Shown in pieces: positions 43,077-51,495 of a stretch of DNA of 64,000 nt. How positions within the stretch are numbered: position 1 is the stretch's first letter; every line of letters begins with the position of its first letter. Position numbers and translations under genes: made by a program. The notes beneath the pieces were generated by a model. The model was not told the DNA's origin. It saw only the letters and a program-made list of their open reading frames with translations, and did no database searches. This DNA is from Pontibacter russatus (GTDB taxonomy: Bacteria > Bacteroidota > Bacteroidia > Cytophagales > Hymenobacteraceae), in the NCBI RefSeq assembly GCF_009931655.1, contig NZ_CP047984.1:2807001-2871000 (forward strand), written 5' to 3'.

Positions 43077-44183
43077 TTACCCAATCACCTTCACCGTCCC
43101 CTCCTTCACCTCAAACCGGCGGATGCTCTCCGAAAGCCCCTCCAAAATCTTATCAGTGCGCTCGAGGTGCGTGTCTGTCAGGAAAATCTGGCCGAAGGTG
43201 TGGGCGGCCACCATCTGCATGAGCTGCGTGATGCGCTTCTCGTCGAGGCGGTCGAAAATGTCGTCCAGCAGCAGGAGGGGCTTGTGGTGCTGCTTTTCGG
43301 CAATCACCTCGAAATGCGCCAATTTCAGGGCGATGACATAACTTTTCTGCTGCCCCTGTGAACCGAAGCTTTTCACCGGGTTGCCGTCCATCAGGAACAC
43401 GAAATCGTCCTTGTGAGGCCCCACGGTGGTGCGCTGCAGCGCCAGGTCCTTGCGCTCGGCCTGGAGCAGCAGCTGGGTAAAATTTGCGCCCGGCAACTGG
43501 CTTTTGTAGGTCAGGCTCACCTCCTCGTGGCTGTCGGAGATATGGCGGTAGTGCTTCTGAAAAACCGGGACAAAGTCCGCCAGGAACCGCTGCCGCTCCT
43601 GCGCCAGTTGCTCGCCACAGGGCACCAGTTGCTCGTTCAGGATGTGCAGGTACTCGCGGTCGTAGTAGTTGCGCTCGGCAAACTGCTTCAGCAGCGAGTT
43701 GCGCTGCCGCAGGATATAGTTGTACTGGATCAGCTGCTCGAGGTAAGTATGGTCGAGCTGCGAGATGAGGCTGTCGAAGTACTTGCGCCGCTCCTCGCTG
43801 CCCTCTCGGATCAAGTCCGTGTCGTAGGGCGAGATGAGCACCACCGGGAAGCGGCCGATGTGGTCGCTCATTTTCTCGTAGAGCGCCTTGTTGTGCGTCA
43901 CCGTCTTCTTCTGCCCCTGCCTAAGGCTCACCTGCACCGTGTGCTTCTCGCCCTCCACATTAAAGCGGCCCTTCACCATAAAGAAGTCCTCGCCCTGCTT
44001 GATGCTCTGCAGCTCGGTGCCCGGAAAGGCGCCTTTGGTGATGGAGAGGTAGTAGATAGCGTCCAGCAGGTTGGTTTTGCCGCTGCCGTTGTCGCCTATA
44101 AAACAGTTGATATGCTCCGAAAAGCTGAGGGCGGCTTCCTCATAATTCTTGAAAAACAGCAAACTGAGATTTTCGAGGAGCAT
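43077..44183 (-). CDS. recF: DNA repair protein RecF
   Basis: 368 residues. Walker A GDNGSGKT at 30-37, Walker B LLLLDDIFDRLD near 305, and the ABC-like signature region KSFGSQGQQKSYV. SMC-like ATPase that binds single-strand gaps and helps load RecA. Divergent from pdhA. Confidence 0.95.
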   Translation of the reverse strand: MLLENLSLLFFKNYEEAALSFSEHINCFIGDNGSGKTNLLDAIYYLSITKGAFPGTELQSIKQGEDFFMVKGRFNVEGEKHTVQVSLRQGQKKTVTHNKALYEKMSDHIGRFPVVLISPYDTDLIREGSEERRKYFDSLISQLDHTYLEQLIQYNYILRQRNSLLKQFAERNYYDREYLHILNEQLVPCGEQLAQERQRFLADFVPVFQKHYRHISDSHEEVSLTYKSQLPGANFTQLLLQAERKDLALQRTTVGPHKDDFVFLMDGNPVKSFGSQGQQKSYVIALKLAHFEVIAEKQHHKPLLLLDDIFDRLDEKRITQLMQMVAAHTFGQIFLTDTHLERTDKILEGLSESIRRFEVKEGTVKVIG

Positions 44184-44319
44184 TCGTTTCTAATTGATAT
44201 CTTTTTCCTTAATTTCGCAAGCTAAATCCGGTAGTGGCTTATATATACAACGGTTTTATATATAAAACCTGCCAAAGGGCGGCGAACGGACAATCAAGAT
44301 AACGCATAGACTAACACTT

Positions 44320-45366
44320 ATGGCTGATACGAAAGAAAAGGCGAAAGGAAAGGCACCGAAGGCAAAGGTACAGGCTGCGCCAAAGTTTTCAAAGGAAACA
44401 TACATGACGTGGTTTGAGCAGATGAAGCTCATGCGCCGTTTTGAGGAGAAAGCCGGTCAGCTATATGGCCAGCAGAAAATAAAGGGCTTCTGCCACCTCT
44501 ACATCGGCCAGGAGGCCTGTGCCGCCGGGGCCGTGAGTGCGCTTACGAAAGACGACAAGTGGATTACCGCCTACCGCGACCACGCCCACCCGCTGGCGCT
44601 GGGCACTGACCCGGGCGCCGTGATGGCTGAGTTGTTCGCCAAGTCAACAGGCTGCTCCAAGGGCAAGGGCGGCTCGATGCACATCTTCGACAAGGAAGTG
44701 AACTTTATGGGAGGCCACGGGATTGTGGGCGCCCAGATTCCGCTTGGCGCGGGCATCGCCTTCGCCGAGAAATACAACAAGACCGGCAACCTGTGCGTGT
44801 GCTCCATGGGCGACGGCGCCGTGCGCCAGGGCGCGTTCCACGAGGCCCTGAACATGGCCATGCTCTGGAAACTGCCGGTAATTTTTGTGATCGAGAACAA
44901 CGGCTACGCCATGGGCACGTCGGTGCAGCGCACCTCTAACGTAACGGACCTATATACCCTGGGCGAGGCCTATGACATGCCTTCGGAGCCGGTAAACGCA
45001 ATGAGCGTGGAGGATGTGCACGAAGCCGTGGCAAGAGCCGCAGAGCGCGCGCGCGCTGGCGAGGGCCCGACCCTGCTGGAGTTCCGGACCTACCGCTACA
45101 AAGGCCACTCTATGTCGGACCCCGCCAAGTACAGAACGAAAGAGGAGCTGGAAGACTACAAGGGCAAAGACCCGATTGAGTCCGTGAAAGCCACTATCCT
45201 TCAGAACGGCTGGGCCACCGAGGAAGAACTGGAGGCGATTGATGATAAAATTAAAGAGCGCGTGGCCGAGGCCGTGCAGTTTGCCGAGGACTCTCCGTAC
45301 CCGGACCCGTCAGAACTCTACACTGATATTTACGCAGAAAAGGACTATCCTTATATAATGGACTAA
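44320..45366 (+). CDS. pdhA: Pyruvate dehydrogenase E1 component, alpha subunit
   Basis: 348 residues. Thiamine diphosphate motif GDGAVRQGAFHEALN (from about residue 163), with the NNGYAMGT end, a Lys/Ala-rich N-terminal extension (about 25 residues) and the RYKGHSMSDPA phosphorylation-loop region. E1 alpha works with a separate E1 beta not in the window; it decarboxylates pyruvate and passes the acetyl group to E2. Confidence 0.95.
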   Translation: MADTKEKAKGKAPKAKVQAAPKFSKETYMTWFEQMKLMRRFEEKAGQLYGQQKIKGFCHLYIGQEACAAGAVSALTKDDKWITAYRDHAHPLALGTDPGAVMAELFAKSTGCSKGKGGSMHIFDKEVNFMGGHGIVGAQIPLGAGIAFAEKYNKTGNLCVCSMGDGAVRQGAFHEALNMAMLWKLPVIFVIENNGYAMGTSVQRTSNVTDLYTLGEAYDMPSEPVNAMSVEDVHEAVARAAERARAGEGPTLLEFRTYRYKGHSMSDPAKYRTKEELEDYKGKDPIESVKATILQNGWATEEELEAIDDKIKERVAEAVQFAEDSPYPDPSELYTDIYAEKDYPYIMD

Positions 45367-45384
45367 GCCACAAATATTTCGGGG

Positions 45385-45456
45385 TTAGGAATTAAAAATT
45401 AATATTTTGATGTTCAGGCATTAGGAATGTTGTCTAAAACAGTTTTTAATTCCTAA
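45385..45456. repeat. Perfect 14-bp inverted repeat after pdhA
   Basis: TTAGGAATTAAAAA (45385-45398) and TTTTTAATTCCTAA (45443-45456) enclose 44 nt. AT-rich with T runs, so it may terminate pdhA; it also resembles short intergenic AATTCCTAA-type repeats. Confidence 0.5.
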
Positions 45457-45484
45457 TTTTGAATTTATTATTTCATTCATTCTA

Positions 45485-46204
45485 ATGGCAAGAGAAAAAG
45501 TTAAGAAGCACAGCGAGTTTGAGGAGTTGGTGGAAAACCCGGATGCGTTGGCAGACCGCTTCGCGAATTCAGAGGATTTCGTCAAAAGAAACAAGTCGAA
45601 GGTACTCGGTGTGTTTGCCCTGATCGCTGCTATCGTAGTCGGGGGCTTCCTGTATTACAATTACCGCAGCACGCAGAACCAGGAAGCGCAGCAGGCCATG
45701 TTCCAGGCAATTTACTACTTCGAGGCCGACTCCCTGGGCAAGGCCCTGAACGGTGACGGGCAGTACGAGGGCCTCCTTCAGATTGCCGATAACTACAGCG
45801 GAACAGATGCCGGCAACCTTGCCAAGTTCTATGCCGGTGCGGCGCTGCTGAAGCAGGGCAAGTTTGCCGAAGCGGCCACTTATCTGCAGGATTTTGAGTC
45901 GGACGACTACCTGCTGCAGGCCCGCGCCTACAGTCTGGCCGGCGACGCGCTGCTGGAGCAGGGCAAGAACAAGGAGGCGGCTGACCTGTATGTGAAAGCG
46001 GCCAATTACAACCCGAATCCTTACTTCTCGCCACAGTACCTGATGAAGGCGGGCATTGCCTACGAGGCAGACAATAACTTTGCCTCCGCCGCCGAAATGT
46101 ACGGCAATATCATTACCCAATACGTTGCCTCTGCCGAGGTGACGGATGCCAAGAAATACAAGGCCCGTGCCGAGATGCTGGCAGGCGGCACCGCCGCCGA
46201 GTAA
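45485..46204 (+). CDS. Membrane-anchored TPR protein (YfgM-like)
   Basis: 239 residues. One membrane helix at about 38-58 (VLGVFALIAAIVVGGFLYY), then TPR repeats in the periplasmic part (AKFYAGAALLKQGKFAEA, then AYSLAGDALLEQGKNKEA and LMKAGIAYEADNNFASA). YfgM-type proteins associate with the Sec translocon as chaperones. It sits near recF and ribH, a conserved group in Bacteroidota. Confidence 0.8.
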   Translation: MAREKVKKHSEFEELVENPDALADRFANSEDFVKRNKSKVLGVFALIAAIVVGGFLYYNYRSTQNQEAQQAMFQAIYYFEADSLGKALNGDGQYEGLLQIADNYSGTDAGNLAKFYAGAALLKQGKFAEAATYLQDFESDDYLLQARAYSLAGDALLEQGKNKEAADLYVKAANYNPNPYFSPQYLMKAGIAYEADNNFASAAEMYGNIITQYVASAEVTDAKKYKARAEMLAGGTAAE

Positions 46205-46228
46205 GCACTAACAGGCCTAAGCCTATAT

Positions 46229-46269
46229 AAAAGCGCTTTTGTGCTGGTCAGCCAGGCAGAAGCGCTTTT
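46229..46269 (+). terminator. Hairpin terminator after the TPR gene
   Basis: AAAAGCGCTT (46229-46238) pairs with AAGCGCTTTT (46260-46269), loop about 21 nt. Confidence 0.6.
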
Positions 46270-46361
46270 TAGTTATAAGCCATATATGGCTTTGGAGGCA
46301 GGGGCAGCAGCGTTCATGGCAGCCCGAAAAACGCGCAACGAAAAACGAATAACGATTGACC

Positions 46362-46838
46362 ATGGCGACAGCATTAAAGAACCTGAGCGAGTACAGCAAA
46401 GACAGATTCACAGACATCTCCGATAAAAAATTTGGGATAGTGGTGGCCGAGTGGCACGAGGAAATAACCGGCGTCCTGTGCCAGGGAGCCATTGACACGC
46501 TGCTGCAGAACGGCGCCACGAAAGAGAACATCTTCGTGAACACGGTTCCCGGCAGCTTCGAGCTCACGCTGGGTTCCCAGTTCCTGGCGCAGCAGGAGGA
46601 GATAGATGCGGTGATTTGCCTCGGCATCGTCATCAAAGGTGACACCAAGCACGACGACTACATCAACCACGCTGTGGCGCAGGGCATCACGCATGTGTCT
46701 ATGAAATACAACAAGCCGGTGTCCTTCGGGTTGGTCACCACCAACACCCTGCAGCAGGCGCTAGATAGGGCAGGCGGCAAGCACGGCAACAAAGGCGTGG
46801 AGGCGGCGGCGGCGGCCATCCGCATGCTGAGCTTTTAA
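46362..46838 (+). CDS. ribH: 6,7-dimethyl-8-ribityllumazine synthase
   Basis: 158 residues from ATG at 46362; a TTG at 46356 would add two. Lumazine synthase motifs: the PGSFEL block, GIVIKGDTKHDDYI and FGLVTTNTLQQA. It builds the riboflavin precursor from 5-amino-6-ribitylaminouracil and a four-carbon phosphate, and feeds flavin cofactors. No other rib gene is in the window. A perfect terminator follows. Confidence 0.95.
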   Translation: MATALKNLSEYSKDRFTDISDKKFGIVVAEWHEEITGVLCQGAIDTLLQNGATKENIFVNTVPGSFELTLGSQFLAQQEEIDAVICLGIVIKGDTKHDDYINHAVAQGITHVSMKYNKPVSFGLVTTNTLQQALDRAGGKHGNKGVEAAAAAIRMLSF

Positions 46839-46950
46839 GCTATATGTGGCTTGAGTTTATATATAAGCTCTGATATAAGTCTTGCTGGTGCGGCCCTTCG
46901 CTGATAGGATCTGCAAGCGCGCGCCAGCGGGGGAAGAGGAGAACCTATGT

Positions 46951-46993
46951 AAAAAGAGCGCCTTGTTCTATAATGGAACAAGGCGCTCTTTTT
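46951..46993. terminator. Strong bidirectional terminator
   Basis: An 18-bp perfect inverted repeat (46951-46968 and 46976-46993), AAAAAGAGCGCCTTGTTC and its complement, between convergent ribH and the outer-membrane protein gene. Confidence 0.9.
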
Positions 46994-47017
46994 ACAGATG
47001 CTATATATAGCTGCAAC

Positions 47018-47620
47018 TTAAAAGCTATAGCCCACCGTCAGGCCGGGCCTGACCCTGAAGCCGCTCCCCAGGATGCCCAGTTTGTCGATGATGCCGCGGT
47101 CGAAGTCTTCGTTGGTGCCGGTTTTTATGTTCAGGCTGCCGCCGTTTACGCCAACGCCGAGAAACAGGTCGAGCGAGATGCCGTTGTTGAAGATGAATTG
47201 GTTACCCGCCGCCACACCGGCACCCACCGGCTTGTAGGTCGCCTCGTACGTCTCGCCTTTTTCCTTGTCCTCCACAGTCAGTTTGTAATTGAGGATACGG
47301 CCGTAGCCCGCTATATAGAAGCCGTCCGGCGCCTGCTCTGCCAGGTAGTAGCGTATCTCCGGCGTAAAGCCGTGGCCATCGAATTCAACGTCCTTCACGC
47401 TGGCGCCCGTCGTGAAAGCACCCAGTTGCGCGCTGATGCGGGGGCTGAAGGCGTGCTCCACAAAACCGGAAGCCGTGAGCACGAACGGGCTGAGCACGTT
47501 CACTTTCAATACAGTGTTTCGGTTGTTCGCGGCGTCTGCCCGGCGCTGGGCGCTGGCAGGCGCTGTCGCCACCAGGGCAAGCAGCAGGGGCACTAGCGCG
47601 AGTAAGGTAAATTTTTTCAT
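47018..47620 (-). CDS. Outer-membrane beta-barrel protein (DUF3575-like)
   Basis: 200 residues from ATG at 47620. Signal peptide (MKKFTLLALVPLLLALVATAPASA) followed by alternating short strands ending in the terminal VGYSF, the aromatic C-terminus used by barrel proteins. Blocks NTVLKVNVLSPF and GFTPEIRYYL are typical of DUF3575. Probably an 8-stranded outer-membrane barrel of unknown role. Confidence 0.8.
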   Translation of the reverse strand: MKKFTLLALVPLLLALVATAPASAQRRADAANNRNTVLKVNVLSPFVLTASGFVEHAFSPRISAQLGAFTTGASVKDVEFDGHGFTPEIRYYLAEQAPDGFYIAGYGRILNYKLTVEDKEKGETYEATYKPVGAGVAAGNQFIFNNGISLDLFLGVGVNGGSLNIKTGTNEDFDRGIIDKLGILGSGFRVRPGLTVGYSF

Positions 47621-47987
47621 ATAGGTAGATTTCGTAAAAAGGCGCCGGTACCGGCTACACCTGCCTAAGCAACATCCGTTCCAATATAAACCCGAGGGAG
47701 AAGGCTTTCCGCACAGCGGCAGGCGGGGCAATTATACGCAAGATAAATTTGTTAAATTATCATTGCCGGTAGTAAAGTATGGATATAACTGCTATTTTTG
47801 CACGAAATTTAGACTTTATACTACAACGTGCAGGAATGTTGGCAAAAGATTTGAAGGGGAATATATAGTAGATTTAAACTTAAATTGCTTGGCGGCTGTT
47901 ATGCGGCTACACCCTTAAAAACATATACTTTAGTTGGCCAATTACTTATAAAGAGGTTAAAACTATAACACGATCTAATTCAGTAGA
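47621..47987. other. AT-rich divergent promoter region
   Basis: No gene or tRNA. Serves the minus-strand barrel gene and the DksA-like gene. The plus-strand TATTTTTG at 47793-47800 exactly fits TAnnTTTG, about 190 bp before the DksA-like start. Confidence 0.5.
47793..47800 (+). promoter_or_regulatory. Bacteroidota -7 element upstream of the DksA-like gene
   Basis: TATTTTTG followed by C, a perfect TAnnTTTG match. A long 5' leader of about 180 nt would follow. No convincing -33 element. Confidence 0.4.
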
Positions 47988-48377
47988 ATGAATACAAACG
48001 AAGAAAAGCAGCGATATTCCAAAGAGGAACTGGCAGAGTTTGAGGCAATTATCCGCGAGAAGCTGGTGAACGCACGCAAGGAGGTCGCCTTTATCAAGGA
48101 AACCCTGAGCCGCCGCAACGACTCAGGCACTGACAACACCGCCTCTCCTACCAAAGTGCTGGAGGATGGCGCAGACACGGCAGAGAAGGAAAGCCTGAAC
48201 CAGCTGGCTTCCCGGCAGATGAAATTTATCCAACAGTTGGAGAATGCCCTGATCCGCATCAAGAACGGCTCTTACGGTGTTTGCATTGTCACGGACAAGC
48301 TTATCCCAAAAGAGAGGCTGCGTGCCGTGCCGCACACCCAGCACTCCATCGAGGCCAAGCTGCAGCGCAACGACTAG
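47988..48377 (+). CDS. TraR/DksA-family protein lacking the zinc cysteines
   Basis: 129 residues. Coiled-coil N-terminus and the DksA C-terminal segment YGVCIVTDKLIPKERLRAVPHTQHS. Of the four cysteines in DksA zinc fingers only one remains, a usual state in Bacteroidota members. It probably binds the secondary channel of RNA polymerase and modulates transcription, perhaps with ppGpp; whether it does so is not shown. Confidence 0.82.
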   Translation: MNTNEEKQRYSKEELAEFEAIIREKLVNARKEVAFIKETLSRRNDSGTDNTASPTKVLEDGADTAEKESLNQLASRQMKFIQQLENALIRIKNGSYGVCIVTDKLIPKERLRAVPHTQHSIEAKLQRND

Positions 48378-48401
48378 TACCCGTACCTTTACTTTTACCA
48401 C

Positions 48402-48965
48402 TTGAATATTCTGCAAAACCATATTCAGGCACTCGTTTTCTGTGCCCAGTCGCCTATCAGCATCGAGGAGATACAGCGCTGCCTGCAGGAGTCGCTGGGG
48501 ATGGAGGAGGTGCTGGTGAGCGATGTGCTGGAGGCGGTAGAGGCGATAAACGGGCAGCTGGCCGAGAGCGGGTTCGCTTTCCAGATATATGCCATCGGCG
48601 GGGGCTACCAGTTCCTGACCAAGCCGGAGTATCAGGACACGGTCAGCACTTACCTGAAACACAAATCAAGGAAAAAATTGTCGGCGTCTTCGCTGGAGAC
48701 GCTGGCAATTATTGCCTACAAGCAGCCGGTTACCCGCTCGGCGGTGGAGCAGATACGCGGCGTGGGCTGCGACTATGCCATCCACAAACTGCTGGAGAAA
48801 GAACTGATCGAGATAAAAGGCAAGGCCGAGACCATCGGCAGGCCCGTGCTGTACGGCACGTCTCAGAAGTTCATGGACTACTTCGGCATCAACCACATCA
48901 AGGACCTCCCGCAACTGAAAGACTTCGCCACCGAAGAGAACACCATCGGCCAGTCCGCCGAGTAG
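48402..48965 (+). CDS. scpB: Segregation and condensation protein B
   Basis: 187 residues. Winged-helix protein with the pattern LETLAIIAYKQPVTRSAVEQIRGV and the end GRPVLYGTSQKFMDYFG. Binds ScpA and the SMC complex for chromosome condensation. TTG at 48402 is the start; no ATG fits. A short gap leads to rluB. Confidence 0.92.
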   Translation: MNILQNHIQALVFCAQSPISIEEIQRCLQESLGMEEVLVSDVLEAVEAINGQLAESGFAFQIYAIGGGYQFLTKPEYQDTVSTYLKHKSRKKLSASSLETLAIIAYKQPVTRSAVEQIRGVGCDYAIHKLLEKELIEIKGKAETIGRPVLYGTSQKFMDYFGINHIKDLPQLKDFATEENTIGQSAE

Positions 48966-49065
48966 CCGGCGCAGCGCCCTCATTGAACTATATAGCACCC
49001 TGATTCCTTAATACTGCACACACCAAGAGGTACAGTAGCGATACTGCATCCATAACTATATTACC

Positions 49066-50769
49066 ATGGCAAAAGAAAATGAAAGACCTGACCGCGACAG
49101 CGCGGGAGCAGGCAGAAGAGGCGCTGACAGAAACGCTTCAGGCAGGCCAGTGAACAACGACCGCGACGGCAAGAAAATATTCAACAGGCGGGACAAAGAC
49201 GACCGGCCGGGCGGCTTCGGCGAACGCCGTTCCTTCGGGCCTGACAGAAGAGATAACGACAGAAGAGAATCCGGCGAGCGACGCCCTTATGGTGCAGACC
49301 GCCCGAACAGGGAAGGTGGCGAGCGCCGCCCTTACAATGCGGACAGGCGCGAAGGCGGAGAACGAAAGCCTTACAACAGCGACAGGCTGGAAAGAAGAGA
49401 TGGCGGCGAAAAACGCACCTACGGCGACAGGAGAGAGGGTGGTGAAAAACGCTCTTTCGGAGACAGAAAAGAAGGCGGCGAGCGACACTCTTTCAGTTCC
49501 GACTGGCCAGACAGGCGCAGCAACGACCGGGGAGGATATAACGCTGACAGGAGAGATGACCGCAGCAGCGGCGAGCGAAGCGAGCGCCGTTATTTCGGCG
49601 ATGACCGGCCGGATAGAAGAGAGGGTGGCGAAAGACGCTCCTTTGGTGCGGCCCGATCTGACAGACGAGACAGTGGTGAACGCCGCTCGTACGGCAGCGA
49701 CAGGCCACGACGCGACGATGGCGAGCGCAAACCATATAACAGCGACAGGAGAGAGGGCGGCGAGCGCCGTTCCTACAGTGATAAGCGCGAAGGCGGAGAC
49801 AGAAAGTCCTATAGCGCCGGGCGCAGCGGCGACAGCGACCGTGGCTACAGCCGCGACAGCAGGCCCTCGTTCGGGGAGAAGCGCGGCTTTGGCGGCGACA
49901 GAGACGCTAAAGGGAAAAGCTACGGCGACCGTGGCCGCTCCACGGACAGGCCTGGGGAGAACTCCGGCGAAGAGCCGAAGGCACCAACCTATAACCTGAG
50001 CCGCTACAACGACAACCCGCGCATCAAGAAAAGCAACCGCAGGGACGAAGACGAAAATGACGGCTCCATCCGCCTGAACCGCTATATTGCCAATGCCGGC
50101 ATCTGCTCGCGCCGCGAGGCCGATCTGCTGATCGAGTCCGGGGAGATTAAGGTGAACGGTGAGGTGGTGAAGGAAATGGGCTTTAAGGTGCAGCCCTCCG
50201 ACACGGTGCAGTACGGCAAGAAAATCCTGAACCGCGAAAAGCTGGTCTATGTGCTGCTCAACAAGCCGAAGGACTTCCTGACGACAACGGATGACCCGGA
50301 AGGAAGAAAAACGGTGATGGACCTGGTGGCGAAAGCCTCTACGGAGCGCATCTTCCCGGTGGGCCGCCTGGACCGCAACACCACGGGCCTGCTGCTGTTC
50401 ACCAACGACGGCGAGCTGGCGCAGAAGCTCACGCACCCTTCCAACGAAATCAAGAAGATATACCAGGTAGAACTGGACAAGCCGATCACCAAAGACGACT
50501 TCAAGAAGATATCCGAGGGCGTGGAACTGGAGGATGGCAAAGCCGTGGTGGACGATGTGGCGCTCCTGGGGGAGTCCAACAAGTTCCTGGGGCTGGAGAT
50601 ACACATTGGCCGCAACCGTATTGTGCGCCGTATTTTCGAGCACCTGGGCTACGACGTGGTGACGCTGGACCGGGTGCAGTACGCGGGCCTGATAAAGAAA
50701 GACCTGCCGCGCGGCAACTGGCGCTACCTCACCGAGAAAGAAGTCGTGCGGCTGAAGTATTTTATGTAA
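49066..50769 (+). CDS. rluB: 23S rRNA pseudouridine synthase (RluB/RsuA type) with long charged repeat tail
   Basis: 567 residues. Residues about 1-320 are a low-complexity tail of repeated REGGER-R-S/P-Y/F and D-R units (Arg, Gly, Glu, Asp, Tyr). The S4 domain starts near 335 (IRLNRYIANAGICSRREAD) and the catalytic domain follows with D436 in GRLDRNTTGLLL. The enzyme modifies uridine in 23S rRNA. The tail is about as long as the rest of the protein. Start ATG 49066. Confidence 0.9.
   Translation: MAKENERPDRDSAGAGRRGADRNASGRPVNNDRDGKKIFNRRDKDDRPGGFGERRSFGPDRRDNDRRESGERRPYGADRPNREGGERRPYNADRREGGERKPYNSDRLERRDGGEKRTYGDRREGGEKRSFGDRKEGGERHSFSSDWPDRRSNDRGGYNADRRDDRSSGERSERRYFGDDRPDRREGGERRSFGAARSDRRDSGERRSYGSDRPRRDDGERKPYNSDRREGGERRSYSDKREGGDRKSYSAGRSGDSDRGYSRDSRPSFGEKRGFGGDRDAKGKSYGDRGRSTDRPGENSGEEPKAPTYNLSRYNDNPRIKKSNRRDEDENDGSIRLNRYIANAGICSRREADLLIESGEIKVNGEVVKEMGFKVQPSDTVQYGKKILNREKLVYVLLNKPKDFLTTTDDPEGRKTVMDLVAKASTERIFPVGRLDRNTTGLLLFTNDGELAQKLTHPSNEIKKIYQVELDKPITKDDFKKISEGVELEDGKAVVDDVALLGESNKFLGLEIHIGRNRIVRRIFEHLGYDVVTLDRVQYAGLIKKDLPRGNWRYLTEKEVVRLKYFM
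49195..49960 (+). repeat. In-frame low-complexity repeat array in rluB
   Basis: Imperfect units of about 11-13 codons, with GAAGGCGGCGAGCG / GGTGGCGAGCGCCG-like DNA repeated. The array also stays open in the next frame (49289-49999), so that second frame is a by-product of the composition, not a second gene. Confidence 0.6.
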
Positions 50770-50775
50770 AGAGCC

Positions 50776-51495
50776 ATGCGCAGCGTCGCCATCGACATAG
50801 GGAACTCCGGCACAAAGTACGGCGTCTTCGAAGGGGATGCCCTGGTGGAGCAAGGTTACTTTGAAGGACAGGAGCAGTTGCCTGAGGTGCTGCTACACCA
50901 GACTTTTGACCATGCCATTGTCGCCTCGGTGGCACAGAGCGCACAGTATATACAGCAAAGGCTGTCTGTAACCGGCAAGCTCCTGGAGCTGACCGCGCAG
51001 ACAGCCTTGCCTGTTTCCAACCTCTATAAAACGCCCCATACGCTGGGTGCCGACAGGATAGCGGCCGCAGCGGGAGCGAATTATTTTTTCACGGGCCGCA
51101 ACTGCCTGGTGTTCGACGCCGGCACCAGCATCACGCACGAGTATATAGACAGCGGCGGCAATTACCACGGCGGCGGGATATCCCCGGGCCTGGCCATGAA
51201 ATTCAAAGCCTTGCATACTTTTACCCAGCGGCTGCCGTTAGTACAGCGGATTGAGGAAGGGTTTCCGCTGACGGGGCAAACCACCGAAGAATCTATCCGC
51301 AGCGGCGTGCTGGCCGGCACCGTGGCCGAATTAAACGGCTTTATCCAGGCATATACCGAAAAAGCTGCCGATCTGGTGGTTATACTTTGCGGGGGGGATG
51401 CAGGATTTTTTGAAAGTCACCTAAAAGGTCGCATCTTTGTAATTCCCGAACTGGTCTTAATCGGGCTTCACAGAATATTGATACATAATGTATAA
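50776..51495 (+). CDS. coaX: Type III pantothenate kinase
   Basis: 239 residues. ASKHA-fold kinase: DIGNSGT at 7-13, TLGADR, VFDAGTS and GGGISPGL blocks. First step of coenzyme A synthesis, ATP dependent and insensitive to CoA feedback in this type. It overlaps the next gene by 8 nt. Confidence 0.94.
   Translation: MRSVAIDIGNSGTKYGVFEGDALVEQGYFEGQEQLPEVLLHQTFDHAIVASVAQSAQYIQQRLSVTGKLLELTAQTALPVSNLYKTPHTLGADRIAAAAGANYFFTGRNCLVFDAGTSITHEYIDSGGNYHGGGISPGLAMKFKALHTFTQRLPLVQRIEEGFPLTGQTTEESIRSGVLAGTVAELNGFIQAYTEKAADLVVILCGGDAGFFESHLKGRIFVIPELVLIGLHRILIHNV

Noticed and set aside
49138..50853. 571-codon minus-strand frame and a 236-codon plus-strand alternative frame (49289-49999) over rluB
   Set aside because: Both come from the low-complexity repeat array, whose codons stay open in several frames.
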